NCBI RefSeq assembly: GCF_012584455.1
Contig: NZ_JABAEB010000002.1
Location: 372,001-436,000 of the forward strand
DNA length: 64,000 nt
Reading direction: 5' to 3'
Origin: Shewanella oncorhynchi
GTDB lineage: Bacteria; Pseudomonadota; Gammaproteobacteria; Enterobacterales; Shewanellaceae
The position numbers and the translations under genes were made by a program. Below are positions 29,517 to 39,386 of the stretch, one piece after another (the stretch's first letter is position 1; every line of letters begins with the position of its first letter). Below the pieces are notes generated by a model, which searched no databases, was not told the origin of the DNA, and saw nothing but the letters and a program-made list of their open reading frames with translations.

Positions 29517-31189
29517 CAGCTGCGCGCCCCATCATCAGTTAACCTTGGGCCTTGCTGACTTAAATACAAATTTAATCTCACTAATGTTTGATTCCCTGCA
29601 ATACCATCGGCTTTTAATCCATGCTGACTTTGGAAGGTTTTAAGATCATTTTCCAATTGCACATCAAATTGATTAACCCGACGGGGGCTACGTCCATTCA
29701 CATGGGCTAACGCATTCTCTAACCACTGTAATTGACCAGGACTCGATTTTTGACTGATATCCATCATAGGCAAATTAGGTGCTTGCCATAATATTTCGAA
29801 GGTGCCACTGAAATGTTGATTAAACCAAGCTCTATCAACCCAAAGTTGTTGCTCACCCAGTTGCATCAGTAATTGTTCCCCCTCTACCGCAAGCACTGCA
29901 CCATAAAAATCTTGTTGCTTGTCATCAACCAAATACACGACAGCCGGATAATTAAGCCGAGTCAGTGACATCCAGTTACCCTGCTGTTGATAGCAAGCTA
30001 ATCCTTGCTCAACCGCCGATTGGCAAGCCGTCAAGCCTTTATAGGGCACTTTGCCCCACACGCTAAATAAACCTGCAAAAGCAGTATCGATATTGCGACT
30101 CTGATTAATCGCCTCGTTTAACAGACGTTGATTAGGATCGGGAATGGAAGTCTGACCGCTTGGTTGATTAGTCGGTTTTACTGACTTATCAGCGACGCCT
30201 TCACCACCCAAGGTTTGAGCATTTAATGACGCCACATTTGTTGGCACAGACTCAGTAACCAAATTGGACGCTGGCGCCGTATTGACTGACTTATCAGTAA
30301 ATAACCAATAAGACACACCAAACGCAACACATAAAGCCACAGCGGTTGCTGTCGGCCACAAATACCTATTTTGAGTCGGTTCTTCTTCACCTAATACTTC
30401 AGCCGCGGCTTGCCGCACCATATGATGATCTATGGGCACCCGCGATTGTGCATAGCCTGCCATCAGTGAACGTTCACATAAAAGGTTAATTAATCGAGGA
30501 ATGCCGCCACTGTATTTCTGCAAAACGTTAACGGCTTTGCGGGTGAATAAAGGCTCAAACCGCCCTGCCACTTGCAAACGATGCAGCACATAGAGGGCAA
30601 TTTCATCTTCATTGAGCGGCAATAAATGATAACGAGCCGTGATCCGCTGAGCTAACTGACGCAATTCTTGGCGCTTCAATAACAGCTGTAATTCCGGCTG
30701 ACCGATTAAAATCACCTGCAGTAACTTCTTAGTGTCCGTCTCCAAATTGGTCAGAAGACGCAATTGCTCCAGCACCTCAGGACGTAAATGCTGTGCTTCA
30801 TCGATAATGAGCACGGTATTACGACCTTTGCTGTGATTCGCCAATAAAAAACGGCTCAAGTGATCAGTCAATTGCTTGAGTGTAGGATTGTCGCCGTAGG
30901 AAATCTTAAGCTCATCACAAAGCGTTGCGAGTAATTCAAGCTCAGTTAACGACGGATTAAGGATAAAAGCAGTATCGGTATTGTCGGGCAATTGCCCAAG
31001 TAAACAGCGAGATACTGTTGTTTTACCCGTGCCGACTTCCCCTGTTAACAACACAAAGCCGCCCGTTTCCCCTAACCCATAGGTTAAATGGGCTAACGCC
31101 TCTCTGTGCCTATCACTCAGAAACAAATAATGGGGATTGGGTGCAATTGAAAAAGGGTTATCGCTGAGTCCGTAAAAGGCCTTGTACAT
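29516..31189 (-). CDS. exeA: Type II secretion ATPase ExeA
   Basis: 557-residue ATPase thought to open peptidoglycan for secretin assembly with GspB. N-terminal AAA domain with Walker A GEVGTGKTTVSR (about 50) and Walker B TVLIIDEAQHL (about 125). A membrane helix lies near residue 280, then a periplasmic part with a C-terminal peptidoglycan-binding domain (LKTFQSQHGLKADGIAGNQT). I start at MYKAFYGLSDNPF, the usual ExeA beginning; the frame extends four codons further. Confidence 0.92.
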   Translation of the reverse strand: MYKAFYGLSDNPFSIAPNPHYLFLSDRHREALAHLTYGLGETGGFVLLTGEVGTGKTTVSRCLLGQLPDNTDTAFILNPSLTELELLATLCDELKISYGDNPTLKQLTDHLSRFLLANHSKGRNTVLIIDEAQHLRPEVLEQLRLLTNLETDTKKLLQVILIGQPELQLLLKRQELRQLAQRITARYHLLPLNEDEIALYVLHRLQVAGRFEPLFTRKAVNVLQKYSGGIPRLINLLCERSLMAGYAQSRVPIDHHMVRQAAAEVLGEEEPTQNRYLWPTATAVALCVAFGVSYWLFTDKSVNTAPASNLVTESVPTNVASLNAQTLGGEGVADKSVKPTNQPSGQTSIPDPNQRLLNEAINQSRNIDTAFAGLFSVWGKVPYKGLTACQSAVEQGLACYQQQGNWMSLTRLNYPAVVYLVDDKQQDFYGAVLAVEGEQLLMQLGEQQLWVDRAWFNQHFSGTFEILWQAPNLPMMDISQKSSPGQLQWLENALAHVNGRSPRRVNQFDVQLENDLKTFQSQHGLKADGIAGNQTLVRLNLYLSQQGPRLTDDGARS

Positions 31190-31367
31190 ACCACCAATCA
31201 TCCTAATTTAAAAATAACGCCCCACGTTAAAGCGTCCCAATGTTATTGTCAAAATATCTGCAACATCAATGTGACAGATAAGTGCGCAAATATCTCGCGA
31301 CGACTTTATCCATCATCTTAATGAGCGTGATAAGCTATGTTCATGACACATTAGCCGAATCTTGCCT

Positions 31368-32618
31368 GTGAAAATATATCTCGTCGGCGGTGCTGTACGT
31401 GACAGCCTGCTCAATCTTCCCATTAAAGATAAAGATTACCTCGTCGTTGGAGCAACACCAGAACAAATGCTGCAACAGGGTTACCGCCAAGTGGGTAAAG
31501 ATTTCCCCGTATTTCTACATCCCAAAAATCAACAAGAATATGCTTTAGCCCGAACCGAACGAAAAATTGGTCTGGGTTATGGTGGTTTTAGCTGCCACGC
31601 CAGCCCTGATGTGACTTTAGAACAAGATTTGTTGCGCCGAGATCTAACCATCAATGCGATCGCCCAAGATGAAAAGGGCAACTTATATGATCCTTTTAAT
31701 GGTATTGAGGATATTAACGCGCGCCTGTTACGCCATGTGTCGGATGCTTTCGTTGAAGATCCACTGCGAGTGTTACGCGTCGCCCGCTTTGCCGCAAGGT
31801 TTCATGCCTTAGGATTTCAAATTGCCGCAGAAACCCTGGCACTGATGCGTCAAATTAGCGCAAGCGATGAGCTTAGCGCTTTAACGGCGGAGCGAGTTTG
31901 GCAAGAAGTTGATAAAAGTTTAGGCGGACCTCACCCAGAGGTCTTTTTTGAGGTACTTCACCAATGTGGCGCACTCGAAGTCCTATTCCCTGAAATTCAC
32001 GCCTTATTTGGCATACCTCAACCTGAAAAATGGCATCCTGAAATAGATACTGGCGTGCATACCTTAATGGTGCTCGCTCAAGCCGCACTGCTCACTGGAG
32101 ATAAAAGCGTTCGGTTTGCCGCCCTAGTACATGATTTGGGCAAAGCACTGAGCCCAAAAGAGCATTTACCAAAGCATCACGGCCACGGCCAGAAAGGCTT
32201 GCCACTCATAAAAGCACTCTGTACACGTTTACGAGTACCGAATGAGGCACGCGATCTGGCGTTGCTCGTCAGCGACCAACATCAGAACGTCCATCAGGCA
32301 TTCGAGCTCAGAGCCGAAACTATCGTTAAAATATTCGATAAAGCTGACTTTTGGCGTAAACCAGAGCGCTTAACGCAACTTATATTAGCTTGCACCGCAG
32401 ATATGCGTGGCCGCACAGGATTTGAAAACATCCCATATCCTCAGGGAGAGTATTTAACTCAGTGCTTCACTGTCGCCAATAATGTCGATATTGCCGCCAT
32501 CATTGCCACTGGTTTCCAAGGCGCAGAGATAAAACAAGCCTTAAATTTACATCGAGTTGAGGCCGTCAGTCAGTTTAAACAAAAAATGCAAACAAAACTG
32601 CCGATGGATAACCAGTAA
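31368..32618 (+). CDS. cca: CCA-adding tRNA nucleotidyltransferase with HD domain
   Basis: Adds or repairs the 3' CCA of tRNA. The N-terminal nucleotidyltransferase reads [17 protein letters not shown] and has the metal aspartates in [22 protein letters not shown] follows. A C-terminal HD phosphohydrolase domain ([16 protein letters not shown]) is typical of gammaproteobacterial Cca. The GTG start gives MKIYLVGG, matching E. coli; a TTG two codons earlier is possible. 416 aa is normal. It is divergent from exeA. Confidence 0.94.
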   Translation: MKIYLVGGAVRDSLLNLPIKDKDYLVVGATPEQMLQQGYRQVGKDFPVFLHPKNQQEYALARTERKIGLGYGGFSCHASPDVTLEQDLLRRDLTINAIAQDEKGNLYDPFNGIEDINARLLRHVSDAFVEDPLRVLRVARFAARFHALGFQIAAETLALMRQISASDELSALTAERVWQEVDKSLGGPHPEVFFEVLHQCGALEVLFPEIHALFGIPQPEKWHPEIDTGVHTLMVLAQAALLTGDKSVRFAALVHDLGKALSPKEHLPKHHGHGQKGLPLIKALCTRLRVPNEARDLALLVSDQHQNVHQAFELRAETIVKIFDKADFWRKPERLTQLILACTADMRGRTGFENIPYPQGEYLTQCFTVANNVDIAAIIATGFQGAEIKQALNLHRVEAVSQFKQKMQTKLPMDNQ

Positions 32619-32851
32619 TTTGTAAAGGATTTGTAAGTCGTGCATCACTGCATGGTGAATAATGCCCCTTTTTACGATTAGAAATGTCGATATCACATAG
32701 AAAAAAAGCTTTTAAAAAAAATTTATATGCCTATAGTGGTTAAACACATTAATATTCGTAGCAAATTAAAATAGCTATGTCATAATTAGGCAGTTTCGCT
32801 TACAAAGTAACGAAACATTCAAATCCAACCTATTTTAAGGGATTTTTTACA
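32619..32851. other. Upstream region of the Lpp-like gene
   Basis: AT-rich gap of 233 bases, with no gene seen. TCATAAT near 32780 could be a -10 box for the lipoprotein gene, but I find no good -35. AAGGGA lies before the lipoprotein ATG. Confidence 0.3.
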
Positions 32852-33118
32852 ATGAACAAAAAAGTACTGATGATTGCTGGTTTAGCAATGACTGCCCTAC
32901 TAGGTGGTTGCGCGAACACTACTGCTCTGGAAGAAAGCGTTGCAACTCTGGGCAACAAAGTTGATCAATTGTCAGCTGATGTTGGTTCTCTGAAATCAGA
33001 GCAAAGCAAACTGTCTGCAGACGTTAAAGATGCAAAAGCAGCATCTATGGACGCACAAGCAGAAGCTAAACGCGCAAACGACCGTTTAGACAACGTTGCT
33101 TCTCGTTACAAGAAGTAA
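32852..33118 (+). CDS. lpp: Lpp-type murein lipoprotein
   Basis: 88-residue outer-membrane lipoprotein. Lipobox LLGGC places the lipidated cysteine at C20. The mature part is a heptad coiled coil (SVATLGNKVDQLSADVGSLK onward) and ends RYKK; in E. coli Lpp the terminal Lys links to murein. It has the Lpp layout with an Ala/Lys-rich C-terminal half. Codon use is that of a highly expressed gene (AAA, CTG, GCA). Symbol by architecture. Confidence 0.85.
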   Translation: MNKKVLMIAGLAMTALLGGCANTTALEESVATLGNKVDQLSADVGSLKSEQSKLSADVKDAKAASMDAQAEAKRANDRLDNVASRYKK

Positions 33119-33129
33119 TGAAAGGTAAT

Positions 33130-33209
33130 TTAACTTACTATTTAGTAAGTTAAGACAAAAGGCTTAAGAAAGATGAAAGCGATAAGCACATCAATCTAAG
33201 CCTTTTTTT
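33130..33209 (+). terminator. 3' hairpins of the Lpp-like transcript
   Basis: A perfect 10 bp stem (TTAACTTACT/AGTAAGTTAA, 33130-33153) is followed by AAAAGGCTTA (33157-33166) pairing with TAAGCCTTTT (33197-33206) and a T7 run. The second is the likely terminator, with a long 30-base loop. Confidence 0.6.
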
Positions 33210-33739
33210 ATACCTGCAATTCAAGATTGCCATGCAAAGAATAGCGAATGCGGCAATACAAAATCGCTAAATTGATTTTAAACTTCCAAAGGCATGTTAA
33301 AGGCGATTCGCCTACCTCCCCCCTAAAAGTTAGCCTTGGCATACTTCTGTATAAACGAGTGCTATTCCTCTTTTAAATAAAGTCGCGTTATTAATCTAAA
33401 CTTCTCGTTTGCGTTTTTAAGCATCCCTAACAATCAGCCTCATTTATCATAAAAAATGTATTTATGGGAAATGAAAGCTATTAATTTAAAGCACAGCTAT
33501 AGATAAAAAATCGAGGCTATATGGGAAACAAAGGCAATAAGAAGGTTGTCTTTGTCACTGAACAAATAGGCCTAAAGTTAAAAATAATAACAACTTCAGC
33601 CTATCCAACATAAAAATAACATAAAAACGTCAAACAGAATCATAGACTTGAGTAATATAGCCTTTTAAAGCATCAAAAAACCATCTAACTAAGCCCATGA
33701 ATTGTATTAAAATTAACCGCATCGACTGCAAGTTTTAAC
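33210..33739. other. Gap between the Lpp-like gene and rlmA
   Basis: About 530 AT-rich bases. The only item seen is a 30-codon frame at 33521-33613. No promoter, repeat or RNA gene is recognised. Confidence 0.4.
33521..33613 (+). CDS. Possible 30-residue basic peptide
   Basis: ATG frame with GAGG four bases upstream (cgaggctatATG), encoding MGNKGNKKVVFVTEQIGLKL and a short tail IITTSAYPT. It is basic, with no membrane helix and no known family. It may be chance in AT-rich DNA. Confidence 0.18.
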   Translation: MGNKGNKKVVFVTEQIGLKLKIITTSAYPT

Positions 33740-34582
33740 CTATAGCGATTCACTCACGCGTTTATGTGCCAAGACTAATACATAGTCAATTTCTAGCGAC
33801 TCAAAATGATTAGCTTGAATATCGTGTTTCATCTTGTCAGTTGCACGCCACGCATAGGGTGCCATATCTAATAACGTTAATGCCTGTTCACCTGTAACTG
33901 ATAAAGTAAAGCGCAGTGACTGAGTTTCTTTTACCAATAATGCTGAGGGTAAATTCACTTGGAAAGGTTTTTCAGCCAAGTCGGAATAAATATATTCTCT
34001 GAGTTGCCATAGATGTCGTGGCCCAGGCATAACCAGTAACATGGTCCCATCGTCTTTCAATACCCTGACAGACTCTTTTCCCTTTAACGGCCTATCAATA
34101 ACAGTAATAAAATCCACACAATTATCGGCAAAGGGTAATTTTTTAGAAGAGCTTAAACACAAGATCCCAGGAGTCTGCGCTTTTGCTGCAGCAAAAATAG
34201 CATTTTCTGCGTCCGCTACACCCACGTACTGGACGTTTCGCGGATTTTCGACCTCTGCCAACTTGGAAGCTAAAGCACGCAAATAGAAGCCCTCAGCGCA
34301 TTCATAATCCAATAAACAAGCGTCAGGCTTGATAGAGCCGGTGATTATCTCAGCCAATTTATCGATTAAAGGCGAAAAGATGCCTGATTCGAGAAGAAAA
34401 CGCTTAGCCCTAACTTGCTCGCGCGAATCCCCAGTCGGCTTTTGGCGTTGTGGTTTAGTAAAAACCCAATAACCTTGCTCATTTCGATCAAAATGATGCT
34501 TATTTGCACAATAAAAACCTTGGGAGGCTTTGTGTTGTTTTAATGCAAGTCCGCAGGTTGGACACTGATATTCGAGACCCAT
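33740..34582 (-). CDS. rlmA: RlmA-like 23S rRNA G745 methyltransferase, altered SAM pocket
   Basis: 280 aa, alignable with E. coli RlmA throughout. The N-terminal zinc site is intact (CPTC...YCANKHHFD). PGPRHLWQLREYIYSDL and PYAWRATDKM match RlmA blocks. SAM motif I, DIGCGEGYY in E. coli, is DYECAEGFY here, and the acidic residue after beta-2 (GLDVS) is replaced (GVADA). Activity is therefore uncertain. GGAG six bases upstream supports MGLEYQC as the start. Alternative: a relative that lost methylation. Confidence 0.78.
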   Translation of the reverse strand: MGLEYQCPTCGLALKQHKASQGFYCANKHHFDRNEQGYWVFTKPQRQKPTGDSREQVRAKRFLLESGIFSPLIDKLAEIITGSIKPDACLLDYECAEGFYLRALASKLAEVENPRNVQYVGVADAENAIFAAAKAQTPGILCLSSSKKLPFADNCVDFITVIDRPLKGKESVRVLKDDGTMLLVMPGPRHLWQLREYIYSDLAEKPFQVNLPSALLVKETQSLRFTLSVTGEQALTLLDMAPYAWRATDKMKHDIQANHFESLEIDYVLVLAHKRVSESL

Positions 34583-34700
34583 ATAAAGCTCCAAAAATAA
34601 GTTAAGCTTCAGAAAAATGAGGAAGCTCCAAAAACAAAAATCGGGTACTTGACCCGATTCTATTATTCATAATTTCACTATGATGACTAAACTGGAATGA

Positions 34701-35501
34701 CTACAAAAAAATAAATCCACACAGCACAGCACCCAGTGCTAAACGGTAAATAACAAACGGGGTCATTCCCATGCGGCTGATGATTTTCAAGAAATAATGA
34801 ATACATGCATAAGCTGCAACAAAGGAAATCAAAGTGCCTAAGATCAATGCTTGATAATCAATTGGCAGCTCGCTTTCCGCCAAATCTTTACCCACTAAAA
34901 TTGCCGCGCCTAAGCTCACAGGCACTGACATTAAGAATGAAAAGCGAGCCGCAGCATCTCGACTCAAACCTAGCATTAGCGCCGCGGTCATAGTGGCACC
35001 AGAACGTGAAGTTCCAGGGATTAAAGCAAGCGCCTGGGCGAAACCAATTAACAAGGCTTTGCGCCATCCAGTCTGATAGATTGTTAAATCGCGGCGCGAC
35101 ATCTTATCTGCCCACCACAGCAATAAACCAAAAACGACTGTCGTAACCGCGATAACCTCTGTATTACGCAGGTGAGTTGCAATAAAATCCTTAGCCATAA
35201 AACCAAAAAATACAGCGGGTAACGTCGCCAGAATAATCCACCATGCCAACTTGCTGTCTTCGGATTGCTGACCTTTAAAGATGCTTGCAACCCAAGCATT
35301 AAACATAGTCCATAACTCGTGTCTAAAATAAATCACCACAGCAAATAACGACCCCGTATTCACCGCCACGTCGAATGACAAACCTTGATCTTCCCAGCCT
35401 AAAAGCTGAGCAGGCAGAATTAAGTGTGCAGAACTAGAAATAGGTAAAAACTCAGTTAGCCCTTGAATAAGCGCTAAAATAATGACCTGAAACGTATCCA
35501 T
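34701..35501 (-). CDS. uppP: Undecaprenyl-diphosphatase UppP (BacA)
   Basis: Recycles the C55 lipid carrier by removing one phosphate from undecaprenyl diphosphate. The 266-residue membrane protein shows both active-site blocks: [17 protein letters not shown] near residue 15 and [14 protein letters not shown] near residue 160. It is the third gene of folB-folK-uppP, 18 bases after folK. Confidence 0.95.
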   Translation of the reverse strand: MDTFQVIILALIQGLTEFLPISSSAHLILPAQLLGWEDQGLSFDVAVNTGSLFAVVIYFRHELWTMFNAWVASIFKGQQSEDSKLAWWIILATLPAVFFGFMAKDFIATHLRNTEVIAVTTVVFGLLLWWADKMSRRDLTIYQTGWRKALLIGFAQALALIPGTSRSGATMTAALMLGLSRDAAARFSFLMSVPVSLGAAILVGKDLAESELPIDYQALILGTLISFVAAYACIHYFLKIISRMGMTPFVIYRLALGAVLCGFIFL

Positions 35502-35519
35502 GACAATCCTATCAATAAA

Positions 35520-36023
35520 TTAAAACGTCAGCCCTTGGGGCCATTCAAACATCACAGGCCAAAGTCGCTGTGACTCTTTATCATACTCTTGCCACAAACT
35601 GGCATAGCTTTTATCAACCACGGGATGAATCAATTCCGGCGCTAACTCGGCTAATGGCCATAGCACAAAGGCATTATTAACTATCTCTGCACGGGGAAGC
35701 GTAACGGGCGTTTCACATACCACATGCTCATAAAGCAGCAGGTCTAAATCTAAAGTTCTTGGGCTAAATTTCTTCGCCCCGACAAGCCGGCCGTGATTCT
35801 GCTCGATTTGCTTAAACTGCGCAACTACCGCAGCAATATTAAGGTCAGTTTCAGCACTAGCAACCATATTCAGAAAGTTAGTGCCACTAAAACCTACCGC
35901 TTCACTTTCATACATAGAAGAGAGGCGCAGCGGCCCAAAACACGCTCGCAGCGATATTAATCCCGCTTGCAGATGCTGTTCAGGCTCGATATTGCTACCA
36001 AGACTAATATAAATACGTGCCAT
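35520..36023 (-). CDS. folK: 6-hydroxymethyl-7,8-dihydropterin pyrophosphokinase
   Basis: Transfers pyrophosphate from ATP to hydroxymethyldihydropterin in folate synthesis. ISLGSNIEPEQHL at the start and the HPPK signature KFSPRTLDLDLLLY (about 86-98) are present. 167 aa is normal. It lies between folB (68 bases upstream) and uppP. Confidence 0.95.
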   Translation of the reverse strand: MARIYISLGSNIEPEQHLQAGLISLRACFGPLRLSSMYESEAVGFSGTNFLNMVASAETDLNIAAVVAQFKQIEQNHGRLVGAKKFSPRTLDLDLLLYEHVVCETPVTLPRAEIVNNAFVLWPLAELAPELIHPVVDKSYASLWQEYDKESQRLWPVMFEWPQGLTF

Positions 36024-36091
36024 GCAATGTCCGATTTATCTGAAGATAAACATGATTTCTTAATCAACAGTCGAGTTGATCAAACTCTTAT

Positions 36092-36442
36092 CTAACGTGA
36101 ACGCTCTATCTCAACGCCAACCGATGCGGCAGTGGCGACTGCCCCCGGCTTCATCACGACAACTTTCACCCAAGTCACGTTAAATTCTTGAAGTAAGCAA
36201 TCCGCTACGCGCTCGGCAACCGTTTCGATTAACTCGATTGGATGTTCAGTAATAAGTTCTGTTAATCGATTGGAAACTGTCTCATAGCAAAGCGCATATT
36301 GATAATCGTCTGTCGCGGCGGCTGGTTTGTTATCCCACGCCATATCTAAATCTAGCAACAGGCTCTGATGGATTGTCTTTTCCCACTCATAGACACCAAT
36401 CACAGTATCAACGCGTAATTGCCGTATAAGTACTTTATCCAT
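36092..36442 (-). CDS. folB: Dihydroneopterin aldolase
   Basis: Folate pathway enzyme cleaving dihydroneopterin, one step before FolK. 116 aa; typical blocks are DTVIGVYEWEK, the conserved active-site region YETVSNRLTELI, and ELIETVAERVADCLL. GGAG precedes the ATG. First gene of the folB-folK-uppP run; divergent from plsY. Confidence 0.94.
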   Translation of the reverse strand: MDKVLIRQLRVDTVIGVYEWEKTIHQSLLLDLDMAWDNKPAAATDDYQYALCYETVSNRLTELITEHPIELIETVAERVADCLLQEFNVTWVKVVVMKPGAVATAASVGVEIERSR

Positions 36443-36710
36443 GCTTTCTCCAACTAACTTACTACTATGAGGTCTGATAAGCTAAAAGCGATCCTAGCTG
36501 TATAATCCGCAATCTTCTGACAGATAACTAATTTGCTTTCTACTCGAGCCAATCCACAGTAGGATAACGCCCTAAAAGGATTTGCTCATTCAGAAAATAT
36601 CTCAACCTCAAATGGGCGAGTTATTCCACAAACCTATAGCGGGATTGACAACTGAGTCAGCTTTTTAAATTGTTGCGCGATAATACCTTAAGACGCGTAA
36701 GGAAACCAAT

Positions 36711-37322
36711 GTGAGTCCATTAACACTGACACTTTTGATGATTTTGGCCGCCTATTTGGCTGGTTCAATCTCGAGTGCTGTGCTGGTTTGTAGAATGAGG
36801 GGTTTACCCGATCCAAGATTACAGGGTTCAGGTAATCCGGGAGCTACCAATGTACTACGAATTGGCGGCGCGAGTTCGGCTGCCATGGTGTTGTTTTTCG
36901 ACATGCTCAAAGGCGCCCTGCCATCTTATTTAGCCTATCTGATGGGCATAGATGCAGTCTCACTCGGACTTATCGCTATCGCCGCCTGCCTTGGGCATAT
37001 TTATCCCGTATTTTTTGGATTTAAGGGGGGTAAAGGTGTCGCAACGGCTTTTGGTGCTATGGCTCCCATTGGCGATGATTTAGCCATTTGCTTAATGGCA
37101 TCTTGGATTGTCCTCCTCTTAATTAGCCGCTACTCGTCCCTTGCAGCCATTCTGACGGCCTTGCTTGCGCCACTTTATACTTGGTGGTTAGACGACAGAT
37201 TTACCATTCCCGTTGCCATGCTATCGACGCTTATCATTATTCGTCATAAAGACAATATCCAACGGTTACTTAAAGGTGAAGAGTCCAAAGTTTCACGTAA
37301 AAAAACGCCTAAAAAATCTTAA
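36711..37322 (+). CDS. plsY: Glycerol-3-phosphate acyltransferase PlsY
   Basis: Membrane enzyme that acylates glycerol-3-phosphate from acyl-phosphate, the first step of phospholipid synthesis. 203 aa with five membrane helices. Motifs [27 protein letters not shown] and [12 protein letters not shown] are intact. The start is GTG with AAGGAAA upstream. Confidence 0.95.
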   Translation: MSPLTLTLLMILAAYLAGSISSAVLVCRMRGLPDPRLQGSGNPGATNVLRIGGASSAAMVLFFDMLKGALPSYLAYLMGIDAVSLGLIAIAACLGHIYPVFFGFKGGKGVATAFGAMAPIGDDLAICLMASWIVLLLISRYSSLAAILTALLAPLYTWWLDDRFTIPVAMLSTLIIIRHKDNIQRLLKGEESKVSRKKTPKKS

Positions 37323-37342
37323 TGTGACAACATTATCCCAAT

Positions 37343-37372
37343 AAAAAACTGCGCTATAAGCGCAGTTTTTTT
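37343..37372. terminator. Bidirectional intrinsic terminator
   Basis: A6-CTGCGCT, loop ATA, AGCGCAG-T7. It separates plsY from convergent tsaD. Confidence 0.93.
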
Positions 37373-37405
37373 GTCTCAACATAACCTATCAACATCAAAG
37401 GCGTT

Positions 37406-38422
37406 TTATGCCACAGGTGGCAAGGTATCTAACGGCCATCTTGGCTGACCTTTTACCGCCAAATCTTCGTGCTGCCCCGCCTTTAAACGCTGCAATCCTG
37501 CAAAGGCAATCATGGCGCCGTTATCGGTACAAAACTCACCACGGGGATAAAATACTTGTCCACCAAGCGAGCTCATCATTTCAGCCAAGGTTTCTCTTAA
37601 GCGCGTATTCGCACTCACGCCACCGGCGATCACTAAGCGGTTATAGCCTGTTTGCTTCAGTGCACGGCGACATTTAATCGCTAGCGTATCAACCACAGCT
37701 TCTTCAAAAGCACGCGCAATATTGGCTCGAGTCTGTTCATCGTCAGGTTCGGCAGCAATGGTATTAGCGGTAAAAGTTTTTAGACCCGAAAAGCTAAAAT
37801 CGAGTCCAGGTCTATCGGTCATAGGCCGCGGAAACTTATACCCTGCAGGTAAACCTTTAGCAGCAAGCTTTGCTAAACGCGGACCGCCGGGATAATCCAG
37901 CCCCATTAACTTAGCTGTTTTATCAAACGCTTCACCCGCAGCATCATCAACAGACTCGCCTAATACTTCATAGCGGCCAATTCCATCGACTTTAACCAAC
38001 ATAGAATGGCCACCAGAGACCAATAAGGCCACAAATGGGAACTCGGGCGCGTCATCTTCAAGCATAGGCGCCAGCAGGTGCCCTTCCATATGATGCACAC
38101 CAATAGCAGGCTTGTCCCAAGCAAACGCCAGTGACCGCCCCACACAGGCGCCAACAAGCAAAGCACCAATCAAACCTGGGCCCTTGGTATAGGCAATCCC
38201 ATCGAGATCAGCAATTTCAGTATTCGCATCTTTCAGCGCTTGACGAATAAGCGGCACAATTTTGCGCACATGGTCACGTGACGCCAACTCAGGCACCACA
38301 CCACCATAGTCAGCATGCAGCTTAACCTGACTGTATAAAGTATGAGATAATAAGCCCAGTTCATCGTCATAGACGGCGATACCTGTCTCGTCACAGGATG
38401 TTTCAATACCTAAAACCCGCAT
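37406..38422 (-). CDS. tsaD: tRNA threonylcarbamoyladenosine transferase TsaD
   Basis: Catalytic subunit for t6A37 formation on ANN-decoding tRNAs. The start reads [14 protein letters not shown]. The metal-binding histidines are in HHMEGH (near residue 110), and [11 protein letters not shown] and [14 protein letters not shown] are kinase-like ASKHA motifs. 338 aa is normal. It is divergent from rpsU, a widely conserved arrangement. Confidence 0.96.
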   Translation of the reverse strand: MRVLGIETSCDETGIAVYDDELGLLSHTLYSQVKLHADYGGVVPELASRDHVRKIVPLIRQALKDANTEIADLDGIAYTKGPGLIGALLVGACVGRSLAFAWDKPAIGVHHMEGHLLAPMLEDDAPEFPFVALLVSGGHSMLVKVDGIGRYEVLGESVDDAAGEAFDKTAKLMGLDYPGGPRLAKLAAKGLPAGYKFPRPMTDRPGLDFSFSGLKTFTANTIAAEPDDEQTRANIARAFEEAVVDTLAIKCRRALKQTGYNRLVIAGGVSANTRLRETLAEMMSSLGGQVFYPRGEFCTDNGAMIAFAGLQRLKAGQHEDLAVKGQPRWPLDTLPPVA

Positions 38423-38535
38423 GGTGTCTCATCAATTGCTAACTAAAGGGCGCCAATTCTACCTGCAAGCGCTCAATTACTCCAGTCGCGCAGACCATAT
38501 TGAGCCCACTATAGGACTGAGCTCAGTTTTAGGGC

Positions 38536-38563
38536 TTTACAAGCCTAGGTGTCTCGGTATAAA
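38536..38563 (+). promoter_or_regulatory. Sigma-70 promoter of the rpsU-yqeY-dnaG-rpoD operon
   Basis: TTTACA (38536-38541), a 16-base spacer, and TATAAA (38558-38563), about 75 bases upstream of rpsU. Five of six bases match the consensus in each box. Confidence 0.7.
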
Positions 38564-38637
38564 ATTCCGCACCATTTTAAATAGACTTGGTTCGAGCAAT
38601 TGAACCAGAACAACCTACACCTAAGGGGTGATGGCGT

Positions 38638-38853
38638 ATGCCAATTATTAAAGTACGTGAAAACGAACCATTCGACGTAGCTCTGCGTCGTTTCAAGCGC
38701 TCTTGTGAAAAAGCTGGTATTTTAGCCGACGTGCGTGCTCGTGAATTCTACGAGAAGCCAACTACTGCACGTAAGCGCGCAAAAGCAGCTGCAGTTAAAC
38801 GTTTAGCTAAGAAGCTTTCTCGCGAAAACGCACGTCGCGTACGTTTATATTAA
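38638..38853 (+). CDS. rpsU: Ribosomal protein bS21
   Basis: 71-residue basic small-subunit protein starting [20 protein letters not shown] and ending in an Arg/Lys-rich tail. AGGGGTGA lies before the ATG. First gene of the macromolecular synthesis operon. Confidence 0.97.
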   Translation: MPIIKVRENEPFDVALRRFKRSCEKAGILADVRAREFYEKPTTARKRAKAAAVKRLAKKLSRENARRVRLY

Positions 38854-38859
38854 TCTCAT

Positions 38860-39303
38860 ATGAGCCTAATTGATCAGCTAAAAGACCATATGAAACAGGC
38901 CATGATCGCCAAAGAGAAGGCGCGCTTGAGCACTATTCGTATGGCATTAGCCGCCATCAAACAGATTGAAGTGGATACCCGCGAATCTCTGACTGATGAA
39001 CAGGTTATAGCGGTCTTAACCAAAATGGTGAAACAACGTCGTGACTCGATTGCTCAATTTGAAGCAGCGGGTCGTAACGAGTTGGCCGACGTGGAAGCAG
39101 CAGAGATTCAAGTTATTGAAGCTTTCCTGCCTACCCCTCTTACAGAGGCGGAAATCGCGGCGCTCATCGATGCAACTATTGTAGAAGTAGGTGCATCCGC
39201 CATGGCGGATATGGGCAAAGTAATGGGAGCATTGAAATCTAAAGTGCAAGGACGTGCAGACATGGGCGCTATCGGCGCTATGATCCGTGCTAAATTGCAA
39301 TAA
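38860..39303 (+). CDS. yqeY: GatB/YqeY domain protein
   Basis: 147 residues, an all-helical YqeY domain related to the tail of the tRNA amidotransferase subunit GatB. Blocks include DVEAAEIQVIEAFLPTPLTE and MGKVMGALKSKVQGRADMG. Its role is unclear; binding of tRNA is suspected from the GatB relation. It sits six bases after rpsU, where E. coli has no such gene in the operon. Confidence 0.93.
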   Translation: MSLIDQLKDHMKQAMIAKEKARLSTIRMALAAIKQIEVDTRESLTDEQVIAVLTKMVKQRRDSIAQFEAAGRNELADVEAAEIQVIEAFLPTPLTEAEIAALIDATIVEVGASAMADMGKVMGALKSKVQGRADMGAIGAMIRAKLQ

Positions 39304-39321
39304 TTAGCGTTTCACTGTATG

Positions 39322-39354
39322 AACAAGCCGTGCCTATGCGCGGCTTGTTTGTTT
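39322..39354 (+). terminator. Internal hairpin between yqeY and dnaG
   Basis: 12 bp stem AACAAGCCGTGC/GCGCGGCTTGTT with one T-G pair and loop CTAT, followed by TGTTT. It occupies the place of the partial terminator before dnaG in E. coli and would lower primase expression relative to S21. The latter is inferred. Confidence 0.7.
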
Positions 39355-39386
39355 AAATTCGCGCAAGGCGGGATTTTAAGCACTCA

